Numbered from the stretch's first letter, positions 36,802-48,192 are shown. The stretch: DNA of 64,000 nt from Mesorhizobium sp. 65-26 (GCA_001899205.1 MKVL01000023.1:1-64000), one strand, 5' to 3'. Numbers and translations are program-made. The notes: generated by a model not told the origin, from the sequence alone.

Positions 36802-38070
36802 ATGAGGCGCACGGTTACGCTCCAGACGATGCTCCACGCGCTGATCGCCGCTCCGGTGCTTCCGGCGGCTATGCTGTCGCTGGCGGCTATGCTGCCTCTG
36901 GCAGCCACGCTGCCTCTGCCGGCGGCTGCCGAGGAGGCGCAGCCGGTGATCTCCATCGTCACCGGGCTTGCGCCGGACGACCTGCTCAACGTGCGAGCCG
37001 CCGCCTCGGCGATCGGCAAGACCGAGACCCGCCTGGCCGCCGGCGCCAGCGTCAGGAACCTCGGCTGCAACGACTTCAACGGCTACAAATGGTGCAAGGT
37101 CGAGGCCGACAATCCCAAGGCAACGGGCTGGGCCCCGGCGCGCTACCTCCTACCGCTCAACCCGGCGCCCGTACCGGACACTGAAATCGCCACCCAGACA
37201 CCCCCGGCGACCGACGCAGCGGCCAGCGACGGCAAGCCGGGCGAAAACAACGCCGGCGAGCCGCCGGCCGCCGGCGCCACGCAAGCGAATGCCAGCCCGT
37301 CAGGCGACACCAAGCCGGCCGGCGATGACGGCGCGCCACCCGTCAGGGCCAACGCCGCTCCCGCGCCCGAGGCGAAGGCGGATGCCAACCCCGCGCCCGC
37401 GGCCGTAGACAAGCCCGATTCTTCCGCTTCGGCCGATGCCGCGCCCAAGCCGGCCCCGGCGCACGACCTCGCGGCACGGCTTGGCGGCACGGACGGCGCG
37501 CAGCCATGGACGCCGAAATCCCCCGCCGAGATCGGCCGCGCCGCCATGCAGGACGCCTATGGGCTGGCCTTCGCGGCGCAGGAGAACCAGGCCGTGCAGT
37601 CAACGCAGGATCAGCCGGCCACGGACAAGCCGCAGCAGGACGCGATGGCCGAGCCGGCCGACGCGACCGACGCCGGCTCCTCGGCCGGAGGCATTCCAGT
37701 CCCAACGCCCCGCCCCGCGCGCCAGGGCGACGCCGCCGCGCCGACGCTCGATCCGCAGACTGTCGCCCGCGTCGATCCTTCGCCGGGCCGCGCGCCCGAC
37801 GCGACGGCCGAAATCCCCTGCGCGCGCTATCTCGGCCAGCCGATGGCGCGCTGCCAGGCAAGCGTGCAGCGCAACGGCACCGGAAAATCCGACGTGACCG
37901 TGACCTGGCCCGACGGCGGCACCCGCGTCATCTCCTTCTACGACGGCCAGCCCGCCGGATCGAACTCGCGCAGCGACTTCCGCTTCACCCGCGAGGGCAA
38001 CCTCAACATGATCCGCGTCGGCGCCGCCGAGCGCTTCGAGATCACCGACGCGATCGCCTTCGGGGACTAG
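36802..38070 (+). CDS. Secreted SH3-domain protein with Ala/Pro-rich linker
   Basis: A 422-aa exported protein. Residues 1-44 are a signal peptide with repeated LAAMLPLAA-type units. A bacterial SH3-like domain follows (about 50-118: LLNVRAAASAIGKTETRL, NGYKWCKVE, GWAPARYLLPL). Residues 120-330 are an Ala/Pro/Asp-rich, probably disordered linker. The C-terminal 90 residues form a second compact part with two Cys (PCARYLGQPMARCQ) and WPDGGTRVISFYDG. It may bind peptidoglycan or periplasmic partners. ATG 36802 is preceded by an in-frame GTG at 36799. Confidence 0.82.
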   Translation: MRRTVTLQTMLHALIAAPVLPAAMLSLAAMLPLAATLPLPAAAEEAQPVISIVTGLAPDDLLNVRAAASAIGKTETRLAAGASVRNLGCNDFNGYKWCKVEADNPKATGWAPARYLLPLNPAPVPDTEIATQTPPATDAAASDGKPGENNAGEPPAAGATQANASPSGDTKPAGDDGAPPVRANAAPAPEAKADANPAPAAVDKPDSSASADAAPKPAPAHDLAARLGGTDGAQPWTPKSPAEIGRAAMQDAYGLAFAAQENQAVQSTQDQPATDKPQQDAMAEPADATDAGSSAGGIPVPTPRPARQGDAAAPTLDPQTVARVDPSPGRAPDATAEIPCARYLGQPMARCQASVQRNGTGKSDVTVTWPDGGTRVISFYDGQPAGSNSRSDFRFTREGNLNMIRVGAAERFEITDAIAFGD

Positions 38071-38173
38071 CTACCGGCACCTTCTAGCCGTGAAGTGCCG
38101 GGGAGAAGGAAGTGCTTAAACCTCGCCGTGTCTTCTGGAACGCCGGTGAGTGACGAAACCTTCGACGCAGCGT

Positions 38174-38224
38174 CTCTCCCGTCGCCATGCGGGGAGAAAT
38201 GCCCGGCAGGGCAATGAGGGGCGG
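38174..38224. repeat. Intergenic palindromic repeat, family A, copy 1
   Basis: The stretch contains GCGGGGAGAAATGCCCGGCAG and ends ATGAGGGGCGG. The core GGGGAGAA...GCCGGCAG...GATGAGG is shared with 41931-41980 and, in part, 48193-48227. It resembles the short palindromic elements scattered between rhizobial genes. Confidence 0.6.
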
Positions 38225-38297
38225 TGTCGACGCCCGGCAATACGCTCGGAGCGAATGCCTCTTCCCTGCATAGCCGGCACAACCCCGCATTTTCGGG

Positions 38298-38326
38298 GTT
38301 ACATCGGGCGGAACTCTTCCCTATAA
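38298..38326 (+). promoter_or_regulatory. Probable carB promoter with overlapping hairpin
   Basis: GTTACA (38298-38303), 17 bp, CTATAA (38321-38326). A perfect 7-bp inverted repeat AACCCCG-CATTTT-CGGGGTT at 38281-38300 touches the -35 box and could be a regulator site. Confidence 0.45.
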
Positions 38327-38360
38327 GGCCCTCCTAGCCTGATACCAGAATCGCAAGCGC

Positions 38361-38394
38361 AACCGGCCGGGTCCTCCCCCCGTCCCGGTTTTTT
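38361..38394 (+). terminator. Terminator-like hairpin in the carB leader
   Basis: AACCGG (38361-38366) pairs with CCGGTT (38385-38390), followed by a run of six T. It lies downstream of the likely promoter and 33 bp before the carB start, the layout of a transcription attenuator. It could also be the 3' end of transcription arriving from the SH3 gene. Confidence 0.5.
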
Positions 38395-38427
38395 GTGCAA
38401 GCCGCTCGTCGAACGGAATTCTAAGAC

Positions 38428-41919
<3,492 letters not shown>

Positions 41920-41930
41920 GCGATTTGCTC

Positions 41931-41980
41931 CCTTCTCCCCGTTCAACGGGGAGAAGGTGCCGGCAGGCGGATGAGGCGTG
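41931..41980. repeat. Intergenic palindromic repeat, family A, copy 2
   Basis: CCTTCTCCCCGTT-C-AACGGGGAGAAGG (41931-41957) is a perfect 13-bp stem with a single-base centre, followed by the tail TGCCGGCAGGCGGATGAGG. This is the best-preserved copy in the window. It fills the gap between the convergent carB and the binding-protein gene and may end transcription from both. Confidence 0.7.
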
Positions 41981-42100
41981 GCGTCGCTCAAATTCATCAG
42001 GGTACCGATTTCATCGGCTCCAACGAGAAACCACTGTTCGCCCTCGTCCAAATATACATCATGACGTCAGGCTCACGCCGGTCACCTTTGGCGTCGAACG

Positions 42101-43153
42101 TCAGGTCCCCAGCACAGTCGAAATGGGCTTGCCTGACCGTATGGCGGCGGCGACGGCCCTTGGCGCTTGCGTCCCAGCCATTTCTATCCCCCTGGCGATC
42201 ACCTGGACAGCGGCATAGGACTTCAACGTATAAGGTCCAGGATCAAAACTCTGGGCGCGGAATCGCGCGACAACGTCCGCCGCGGCTGGATTGGAACGGT
42301 CATCAGGTGAAAACACGATCAGGGTGTTTTCGATCGCCGATCCAGCCTGGGCGACGAAATCCTTGACGTTGACCATGGCCCCATCACCCGACATGAACTG
42401 CGGGTGCAGACCTGCCTCGTTCGTTTGACGAATAAGCGGCCCTAACTGAGCCCCGAGCCCCGCGAAGAAGACGACATCGATCTTGGCGGCTTTCATCTTG
42501 CTGATAAGAGCGGCAAAATCGGTTTGATCATATCTGATCTTGGTGGCCAGTTTTTCCGGATGCCTCTTTGCTCGCAGTGCCGCCCTGGCCTTGTTCGCCA
42601 GGCCCTCGCCATAAGGCGTACCATCACTGACGACAGCCAGACTTCTCGCCGAAAAATGGCTCGCCATATATTCACCGGCAAACGTCCCCTGTACGTCGTC
42701 TCGCCCAACGGTCCGAGCGACATTCCAGAGTTTGAATTCGGTGAACGCGGGGTTTGTCGTTGCCGGGCTGACCAGCAAGGTGTTGCTCTTGGCGTAGATG
42801 TTCGACGCGGGAATAGAAGCGCCCGAATTGTAGTGACCTACGACGAAGCGAACTCTGTCCCGGGCAAATGCCCTGGCCATGGCGATGGCGGTGGAAGGAT
42901 CACCATGATCGTCCAAGGCCATGAGTTCTATCTTACATCCTCCTATGCCGCCTTTCGCGTTGATGTCGTCTGCTGCGAGTTGAGCACCTCGGCGCATTTC
43001 CTCACCGTAAACAGTCCAATCTCCCGTCATGGGGCCCGCGACGGCCATTGGGATATCCGGGCATCCCGCGGCCATCGGCTGGGTGGCCGATGCCGCCAAG
43101 GCCAAGAGACCGAAAAACAAAAGCGACAAAAGCCTAGACGATGCAGCCGGCAT
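42101..43153 (-). CDS. Orphan Liv-type substrate-binding protein, C-terminus frameshifted
   Basis: A 350-aa periplasmic binding protein of the branched-chain amino acid type: signal peptide with cleavage near MAAG, then IPMAVAGPMTGDWTVYGEEM, GVGHYNSG-like VVGHYNSGASIPAS, and VVSDGTPYGEGLA. The frame stops abruptly after SGKPISTVLGT. One extra G in the GGGG run at about 42106-42109 would restore DLTFDAKGDRREPDVMMYIW and run to a stop at 41997, the usual ending of this family. It is therefore either a true frameshift or a sequencing error. No permease or ATPase is nearby. Base composition is visibly less GC-rich than the flanking genes. Confidence 0.78.
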   Translation of the reverse strand: MPAASSRLLSLLFFGLLALAASATQPMAAGCPDIPMAVAGPMTGDWTVYGEEMRRGAQLAADDINAKGGIGGCKIELMALDDHGDPSTAIAMARAFARDRVRFVVGHYNSGASIPASNIYAKSNTLLVSPATTNPAFTEFKLWNVARTVGRDDVQGTFAGEYMASHFSARSLAVVSDGTPYGEGLANKARAALRAKRHPEKLATKIRYDQTDFAALISKMKAAKIDVVFFAGLGAQLGPLIRQTNEAGLHPQFMSGDGAMVNVKDFVAQAGSAIENTLIVFSPDDRSNPAAADVVARFRAQSFDPGPYTLKSYAAVQVIARGIEMAGTQAPRAVAAAIRSGKPISTVLGT

Positions 43154-43245
43154 TTCCCCATCCCCCCGAAAAGCACTTTCAAAGAAAGTGCATGGAGCTT
43201 TTTGTAGTGTCGAAGTCTACGCCGACGCAGGTTTCTGTAGTGTCC

Positions 43246-43638
43246 TCACGCCACCGCCTGGCACTCGATCTCGATGTCGAACTCCATCGGCCAAGAGGCC
43301 ACCGGCACGAAGGTGCGGGCCGGCGGGTCGACCGGGAAGTATTTCGCATAAACCCGGTTGATGGCGGCGTAGAAGCCGGAATTGGCGGCGTAGACGCGAA
43401 CCATCACCACCTTTTCGAGTGACGAGCCGGCCGCTTCCAGCAGATGCTTTACAGCCTTCAGCGAGGCTTCCGTCTGCGCCTCGATGTCGCCGCGCACCAT
43501 CTGGCCGGTCTCCATGTCGATCGGCGGCGTTCCCGAGATGAAGACGAAGCCGTTGGCCTTCACCGCGGGCGAGCACGGCACGCCGAGCGACCGCGTCTTG
43601 GCCGACATCACCGGCACGTCGACGATTTCCTTTTCCAT
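43246..43638 (-). CDS. RidA-family protein
   Basis: A 130-aa YjgF/YER057c/UK114 protein, the family that hydrolyses reactive enamine/imine intermediates made by PLP enzymes. Typical parts: FVFISGTPPIDMETGQMV, DIEAQTEASLKAVKHLLEAAGSS, and MVRVYAANSGFYAAIN with the Arg that binds the substrate carboxylate. The ending EFDIEIECQAVA replaces the usual VEIEAIA. ATG 43638 follows GGGGAGG. It is 92 bp downstream of the orphan binding-protein start on the same strand. Confidence 0.88.
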   Translation of the reverse strand: MEKEIVDVPVMSAKTRSLGVPCSPAVKANGFVFISGTPPIDMETGQMVRGDIEAQTEASLKAVKHLLEAAGSSLEKVVMVRVYAANSGFYAAINRVYAKYFPVDPPARTFVPVASWPMEFDIEIECQAVA

Positions 43639-43742
43639 GGCGATCCTCCCCTTGTTTTCCCGGGAGCTTATCGCGGTGCCGGCGGAACGCCAGTGGCGAT
43701 GGATGGTCCAGAGGCCATCGCGCCGGTAATCGCGTGGGGCGC

Positions 43743-43890
43743 CCCCCTCTCCGTCCGCTTCGCGGACACCTCTCCCCCATTCCATGGGGGCGAGGAAACG
43801 CCAATCGCCAAGGTGGCTGCCTTCATAAGCTTGGGTTCCTCGCCCCCGCAAAGTGGGGGAGAGGTGTCCGCGCAGCGGACGGAGAGGGGG
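43743..43890. repeat. 148-bp inverted repeat, family B
   Basis: The left arm (43743-43800) contains CTCTCCGTCCGCTTCGCGG and CACCTCTCCCCC; the right arm (43833-43890) is nearly its reverse complement. About 32 bp separate the arms. Each arm has its own smaller hairpin (CCCCCATTCCATGGGGG in the left). No frame is conserved through it. A partial third copy is at 44611-44660. Confidence 0.75.
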
Positions 43891-44007
43891 ACGGCGACAT
43901 GCTGAAGGGAACGACCCTGCCCCGCCGCCGCAAACCGGAGGCATCGCGCCCGGCCCGGAATTGATCTAATGCATGTCGCCCGCAATGCGGCGAAAGGATG
44001 CCACTCG

Positions 44008-44349
44008 ATGCACGACCACGGCGACGAAATCGACCTGCGCTGCCCGCAAGTGGTGGCCGACAATGCCGCCAAGGGATTGAGGCTGCGCGGCAGGTTCCGG
44101 CGCGGCGGGACGGAGATCGGCGTTGCCCGCGCCACCGAGCTGATGCACCGCGACAAGCTCGCGCCCTCCACCATCCGCCGCATGGTCAGTTATTTCGCCC
44201 GCCACGAGGTCGACAAGCGCGGCAGGAACTACGGCAACGAGGAAAACCCCTCGGCCGGCTACATCGCCTGGCTGCTGTGGGGTGGCGACGAGGGCCGCGC
44301 CTGGGCGCTGGAGATGAAGAAGAAGGTCGGCAACGCGCCCGACATCTGA
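44008..44349 (+). CDS. Small protein with a domain also seen in phage proteins
   Basis: A 113-aa soluble protein. From about residue 20 it follows a pattern I recall from larger phage and prophage proteins: AAKGLRLRGRFRRGGTEIGV, then LAPSTIRRMVSYFARHEVDK, then SAGYIAWLLWGGDEGRAW. The function of that domain is not established, as far as I know. ATG 44008 has AAAGGA 10 bp upstream; ATG 43969 would add 13 residues without a ribosome site. It stands alone between repeat families B and C. No other phage gene is nearby. Confidence 0.72.
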   Translation: MHDHGDEIDLRCPQVVADNAAKGLRLRGRFRRGGTEIGVARATELMHRDKLAPSTIRRMVSYFARHEVDKRGRNYGNEENPSAGYIAWLLWGGDEGRAWALEMKKKVGNAPDI

Positions 44350-44383
44350 TTCCGCGATTTGGCAGGCAGTCAGCGCGACAGGT

Positions 44384-44522
44384 ACCCCCACCCTGACCCT
44401 CCCCACAAGGGGGAGGGAACGCTGCCGCGCGCCCATCTCCCAACGCCGAGACGTCGCCAGTTTGCGAAGATCGGCACCTACGGGAATCCCCTCCCCCTTG
44501 TGGGGAGGGTTAGGGTGGGGGT
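44384..44522. repeat. 139-bp inverted repeat, family C
   Basis: Left arm 44384-44418 (ACCCCCACCCTGACCCTCCC then CACAAGGGGGAGGGA) and right arm 44487-44522, its near-exact reverse complement. Each arm holds a CTCCCC-CACAAG-type hairpin. The two arms flank about 68 bp of unrelated sequence. Confidence 0.7.
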
Positions 44523-44610
44523 CTGCGCCATTCGAGCTTGTGGCCACGGCCATATGCAATAGCCCTGCCCCGTCAGGAGAGGAAAGAAGCAAGGTCCAAC
44601 AAGCTTGCGC

Positions 44611-44660
44611 CCTTCCTCCCCCTTGTTCGGGGAAGAGGTGTCCGCGCTGCGGGCGGAGCG
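44611..44660. repeat. Partial copy of repeat family B
   Basis: CCCCCTTGTTCGGGGAAGAGG followed by TGTCCGCGCTGCGGGCGGAG matches the right arm of the element at 43743-43890 (GGGGGAGAGGTGTCCGCG, AGCGGACGGAG) with substitutions. It sits between repeat C and the GNAT gene. Confidence 0.55.
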
Positions 44661-44702
44661 TGGGTCGTAGCTCGTCGACGATTGCAGCTCGGCAGCGACC
44701 GC

Positions 44703-45203
44703 CTACCCCGCCCAGTCGACCTCGACCATGCCCAGCCGCTCGTAAAGCCGCACGGCGGCGGCGTTCCGTGCGGTGCTGGTCTTCAGGTCGACATGGGCGG
44801 CGCCCCGGTCGCGGAAGACGAGGAAGGCGTGCCGCATCAGCGCCTCGCCGATGCCGTGCCGCCTCGATCCCGGATGAACGGCAAGGTCCTTGACGAAGCC
44901 GGACGCCCAGCAGAGCGCCGCTCCGGCCAGCAGCCCCTTTTCGTCGATGACCAGGAAACAGAGATCGGGGTCGAACTCGGCGTCGTCGGCGATGCGCGGC
45001 CACCATGCGTCGAACGGGTCTGGGCCATCCTCCTCGAACGCCTCGCCGAGCAGCGCGTGCAGCGCCTGCGCGTCGGTGTGGGTGAAGCAGCGCATCAGGA
45101 AGCCTTCCGGCCAGTGCGGCGCGACAAGCGTATCGTCGAGAAGCTTGCGCAGCCGTATCTCGTCGGGCGCGGGCGGACGTGGCGAGGCGCCGGGCATGCT
45201 CAT
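44703..45203 (-). CDS. GNAT-family N-acetyltransferase
   Basis: A 166-aa acetyltransferase. The core is VKDLAVHPGSRRHGIGEALMRHAF, containing the acetyl-CoA pyrophosphate loop RRHGIG, followed by HVDLKTSTARNAAAVRLYERLGMVEVD, the standard GNAT ending. The first 45 residues are an extra N-terminal stretch. Substrate unknown; family members acetylate small amines, antibiotics or protein N-termini. A second Met (residue 3) is an alternative start. Confidence 0.85.
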   Translation of the reverse strand: MSMPGASPRPPAPDEIRLRKLLDDTLVAPHWPEGFLMRCFTHTDAQALHALLGEAFEEDGPDPFDAWWPRIADDAEFDPDLCFLVIDEKGLLAGAALCWASGFVKDLAVHPGSRRHGIGEALMRHAFLVFRDRGAAHVDLKTSTARNAAAVRLYERLGMVEVDWAG

Positions 45204-45337
45204 CGCGCGCGTGTCCTAAAAACGAGGCGGGACATGGCATCGGGAAGCGTCGCCACGGGGCCGGCGACGCGCCTCAGATTCCTCTTTCCATGCATGTCGT
45301 CGTCCCCAAAACGCGGCGCAGTTTTGGGCGTACCATG

Positions 45338-46222
45338 TCAGGCGTCAGGCTGCACCCGGCGGCGTCCACGGTCATGGCCGAGGCCCGTGGCCTCCAGCAA
45401 GCCCTTGCGCTTGGCGTCGTAATAGTAGCCGGTCTGGTAGAGCTGGTCGGCGCGCTTGGCGTTGCCGCCGGAAACCAGCCAGGCGCCGCGCAGGTACTTG
45501 ACCGCGTATTTCAGGTTGGTCTCGGCGTCGAACAGGCCTTTGGGCGGACCGTCATAGCCCATGCCGCGCGCGGTCGCGTGCTTGATCTGCATCAGCCCCC
45601 AATGGCCGTTGTTGTAGGCGCGCGGGTTGAAGGTGCTCTCGCGGTTGACGACATGGCGCACCAGATCGATGGGCACCTGATAGACGGCCGCGTATTTGCC
45701 GATCAGCCGGTCGATCTCGGCACGCGTGCCGGTGACAGGGCCTTCGTCGGGCGCGACCGGGAACTGGATCGTGGCGGCGGGATTCTGCGGCACGATATAG
45801 GCAGCCTGCTGCACGGCGGGCATCACGGCCGGATGCGTCGCGACGACCATGGCGTTCTCGGCGCCGGCCATCTTGGCATTGCCCGTCTCGCCCGGCATGG
45901 CCGGCGCCGGCAGCATGGCGACGGCCGGCTGGGCGTGCGCCGCGATGGCGCCGACCGGCGTGGACGAGTTCGCCATTGGCGTCGACCCGGCAAAGGCATT
46001 GCTCGGCTCGACCGGCAGTTCGGCGGTCTGAACAGGCGTGAGCCCGGACGGCTCGGGCAGCACAGAAACGGTCTCGGGCAGCGGTACGGTGAAACCGGCA
46101 TCGTTGCCAGCGACGGTCGCCGTTTCGGCAACCGACGTCACCGGCTTGACCTGCGAGGCCGTGGTGCAGCCACTGATGGCGGCCGCGCCCATGATAATGC
46201 CGAGCACGACAAGTTTCGGCAT
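45338..46222 (-). CDS. Lytic transglycosylase lipoprotein (SLT domain)
   Basis: A 294-aa lipoprotein that should cleave peptidoglycan glycan strands. Signal with lipobox AISGC (Cys near residue 19), an Ala/Pro-rich linker to about 170, then a family 1 SLT domain: HVVNRESTFNPRAYNNGHWGLMQIKHATARG, split here by the catalytic Glu in NRES, and NLKYAVKYLRGAW. ATG 46222 gives a compact lipoprotein signal; a TTG at 46261 would add 13 residues. The gene is divergent from ogt. Confidence 0.86.
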   Translation of the reverse strand: MPKLVVLGIIMGAAAISGCTTASQVKPVTSVAETATVAGNDAGFTVPLPETVSVLPEPSGLTPVQTAELPVEPSNAFAGSTPMANSSTPVGAIAAHAQPAVAMLPAPAMPGETGNAKMAGAENAMVVATHPAVMPAVQQAAYIVPQNPAATIQFPVAPDEGPVTGTRAEIDRLIGKYAAVYQVPIDLVRHVVNRESTFNPRAYNNGHWGLMQIKHATARGMGYDGPPKGLFDAETNLKYAVKYLRGAWLVSGGNAKRADQLYQTGYYYDAKRKGLLEATGLGHDRGRRRVQPDA

Positions 46223-46427
46223 GGCAAGTTTGGGCGCGATGAGATTGCGTTTTGCTGGCAAGCCGCGTCAGTCCAGTTCATCGGATGTTAAAAAATCCCT
46301 TACACCAGCGATTCCCGCCGGGCAATCGGGGCACTCAGGTGGTTTTCGGGTGGCGGGACTCGGGCAAAAATGCCGGATTGTTCCGCATATGTACTGGTTT
46401 TTTGCTGATTTTTCGGAAGGAAACGTC

Positions 46428-47000
46428 ATGGAAACGACCTCCTCGATCACCGCAGGCCACACAGTGTTAGAAACAGTGATCGGTTTCATGGGCATTGCAT
46501 GGAACGAAACCGGCCTGATCCGTCTCTGCCTGCCCGAGCGCAGCCGCGAGGCGGTGGAGCGCAGGCTGCTGCGCCATCCGGGCGTCGTCACCTCGAACGC
46601 CCCGCCGCCGCCCTGGGTGGTGAAGCTGATCAGCTCGATCAAGGCCTATGCCGCCGGCGAGGATGTCGACTTCTCCGACGTGCCGGTGGACCTTTCCGGC
46701 GTCGACGATTTCCGCCTCGATATCTACGACCAGGCGCGCAGGCTCGCCTATGGCGAGACGACCACCTATGGCGAGCTGGCGAAGCGCGCCGGCCATGCCG
46801 GCCTCGCCCGCGAGACGGGCGCCGCGCTCGGCGCCAATCCGGTGCCGCTGGTCATTCCCTGCCACCGTATCCTGGCGGCCGGCGGCAAGATCGGCGGCTT
46901 CTCGGCGCCCGGCGGCTCGGTCACCAAGGAGAAGATGCTGGCCATGGAAGGCGTCCGCGTCGGCCCGCCGCCGCCGGCGCAGGTGTCCTTCGGCTTCTGA
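46428..47000 (+). CDS. ogt: Methylated-DNA--protein-cysteine methyltransferase
   Basis: A 190-aa suicide repair protein that removes alkyl groups from O6-alkylguanine. The C-terminal domain has GETTTYGELAKRAGHAGLARE and the acceptor motif IPCHRILAAGGKIGGFSAPGG with the active Cys. The N-terminal 90 residues are the Ogt-type ribonuclease-like domain; the Ada DNA-binding part is absent. ATG 46428 is preceded by GGAAGGA. A long AT-rich stretch upstream (46381-46421) may hold the promoter. Confidence 0.92.
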   Translation: METTSSITAGHTVLETVIGFMGIAWNETGLIRLCLPERSREAVERRLLRHPGVVTSNAPPPPWVVKLISSIKAYAAGEDVDFSDVPVDLSGVDDFRLDIYDQARRLAYGETTTYGELAKRAGHAGLARETGAALGANPVPLVIPCHRILAAGGKIGGFSAPGGSVTKEKMLAMEGVRVGPPPPAQVSFGF

Positions 47001-47058
47001 GGCCTGGTTGAAGCGCGTCGGGGGCGGCGCGCCTCAACCCGGCGGGGAAACCCCGGCG

Positions 47059-47388
47059 TCAGATGTGATGCGGGAAACGGCGCCGGAAACGGCGATCATT
47101 GTCCGGCCGCTTGCAGACATAGACCGCGCAGGACTTGTTGTCGGCGCTCGGCACATAGGCGCGCGAACGCACCTCGCCCATGGTGCAGAAGCGATCATCG
47201 CGCACATAGCGGTCATAGAGCGGCAGGCCCGGAACGCGCGTCGACTTATAGCGCAGGATCACCGCGCCCTCGCGCGCGATCGTCGACTGCACCCTGCCGC
47301 AGCTCATGCGGGTCGGGTCGTAGCGCGAAACCGCCTGCGCCTCGGCGGCCACCAGCACCAGGCAGGCGGCAAGCAGAATGGTCTTCAT
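47059..47388 (-). CDS. Small secreted protein of unknown function
   Basis: A 109-aa protein with a signal peptide (MKTILLAACLVLVAAEAQA) and a basic mature part containing four Cys (RMSCGRVQ, DRFCTMGE, KSCAVYVCKR), probably two disulphides in the periplasm, and a His/Arg-rich tail. I do not recognise a named family, though such short four-Cys proteins are frequent in rhizobia. ATG 47388 fits the signal peptide; the frame continues to 47508 without support. Confidence 0.72.
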   Translation of the reverse strand: MKTILLAACLVLVAAEAQAVSRYDPTRMSCGRVQSTIAREGAVILRYKSTRVPGLPLYDRYVRDDRFCTMGEVRSRAYVPSADNKSCAVYVCKRPDNDRRFRRRFPHHI

Positions 47389-47572
47389 TGTCCTCTCCCA
47401 AGCCACGGCATGGCGCCGAAAAACGCGAAGCGGTGTTCGGACGGCACCATGCCCATCTCTTGCATTTCGAGCCTCCCGACGATCCTCCCACGGGCGGACC
47501 GTCGCCATAGGACGGTTTCACGCGATTGGGGCGGCCTTTGGGCGCTTCATGCCAGCGCTGTTGTCGCCCAGT

Positions 47573-47601
47573 CTTGTTTTTAGCGCAAAACCAAACTATA
47601 T
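47573..47601 (+). promoter_or_regulatory. Probable cspA promoter
   Basis: CTTGTT (47573-47578), 17 bp, CTATAT (47596-47601): the -10 box is a perfect match to the rhizobial consensus. It predicts an untranslated leader of about 130 nt before 47738, as is usual for cold-shock genes. Confidence 0.6.
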
Positions 47602-47737
47602 GCGTTGCATTGATATTTCGGCCGATCGATCCGGGCCTCGCGATCTTCGCGTTTGCTGACGTCTATCTCCAAAATCTCGATGCACACCGGCTGGACTTCG
47701 GTTCGGTCAAAACAAAGCAATGCGAAGGACTATCTGA

Positions 47738-47950
47738 ATGGCAACTGGAACGGTCAAGTGGTTCAATGCCACCAAGGGCTATGGCTTCATCCAGCCCGAC
47801 AATGGCGGCGCGGACGTTTTCGTCCACATCTCGGCCGTCGAGCGTGCTGGCATGACCACCCTGGTCGAAGGCCAGAAGATCAACTTCGAGATCGAGCAGG
47901 ACCGCCGCACCGGCAAGTCGTCCGCTGGATCTCTGAGCAAGGCAGCCTGA
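47738..47950 (+). CDS. cspA: Cold-shock protein, CspA family
   Basis: A 70-aa cold-shock domain protein that binds single-stranded RNA and DNA. RNP1 is KGYGFIQP and RNP2 is VFVHISAV; it begins [22 protein letters not shown] lies 10 bp before the start. The long leader is consistent with temperature-dependent mRNA folding, though this was not tested. Confidence 0.95.
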   Translation: MATGTVKWFNATKGYGFIQPDNGGADVFVHISAVERAGMTTLVEGQKINFEIEQDRRTGKSSAGSLSKAA

Positions 47951-48116
47951 TTTGGCGCAAGGCGCGCGCCGGGCAACAGCCCGGGGCGCGCGGCAAGTCA
48001 CGGATGTACTGACGGTCGCGCGAGAAGCGCGCCGGAGCGGAAGGACCCGACAAGCCGAAGCGGCGGATTGCCGCCGGCCCGGCCCCAACGCTCCCGGTCA
48101 GGCTACCGAGAATAGG

Positions 48117-48142
48117 AAGGCGGGCTTAGTCCCGCCTTTTTG
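48117..48142 (+). terminator. Rho-independent terminator downstream of cspA
   Basis: AAGGCGGG-CTTAGT-CCCGCCTT followed by TTT forms an 8-bp stem and U tract. It lies 167 bp beyond the cspA stop; another GC-rich hairpin (GCGCGCCGGG...CCCGGGGCGCGC, about 47964-47993) is in the intervening 3' region. Confidence 0.75.
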
Positions 48143-48192
48143 TTTGCCCGGATTCCTGTGGGCCCGGATTCTGGCAAAACCGGCCAAGCCGA

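Noticed and set aside
38067-38290. Short frames on the minus strand upstream of carB as a leader peptide
   Set aside because: They read the wrong way for a carB leader peptide and overlap repeat sequence; no ribosome site.
42101-43153. Calling the orphan binding-protein gene a clear pseudogene
   Set aside because: Only the last 35 or so residues are affected and a homopolymer sequencing error cannot be excluded, so it is kept as a CDS with a note.
43743-44660. Clustered inverted repeats taken as an insertion sequence or CRISPR
   Set aside because: There is no transposase, the arms are not regularly spaced direct repeats, and no cas gene is nearby.
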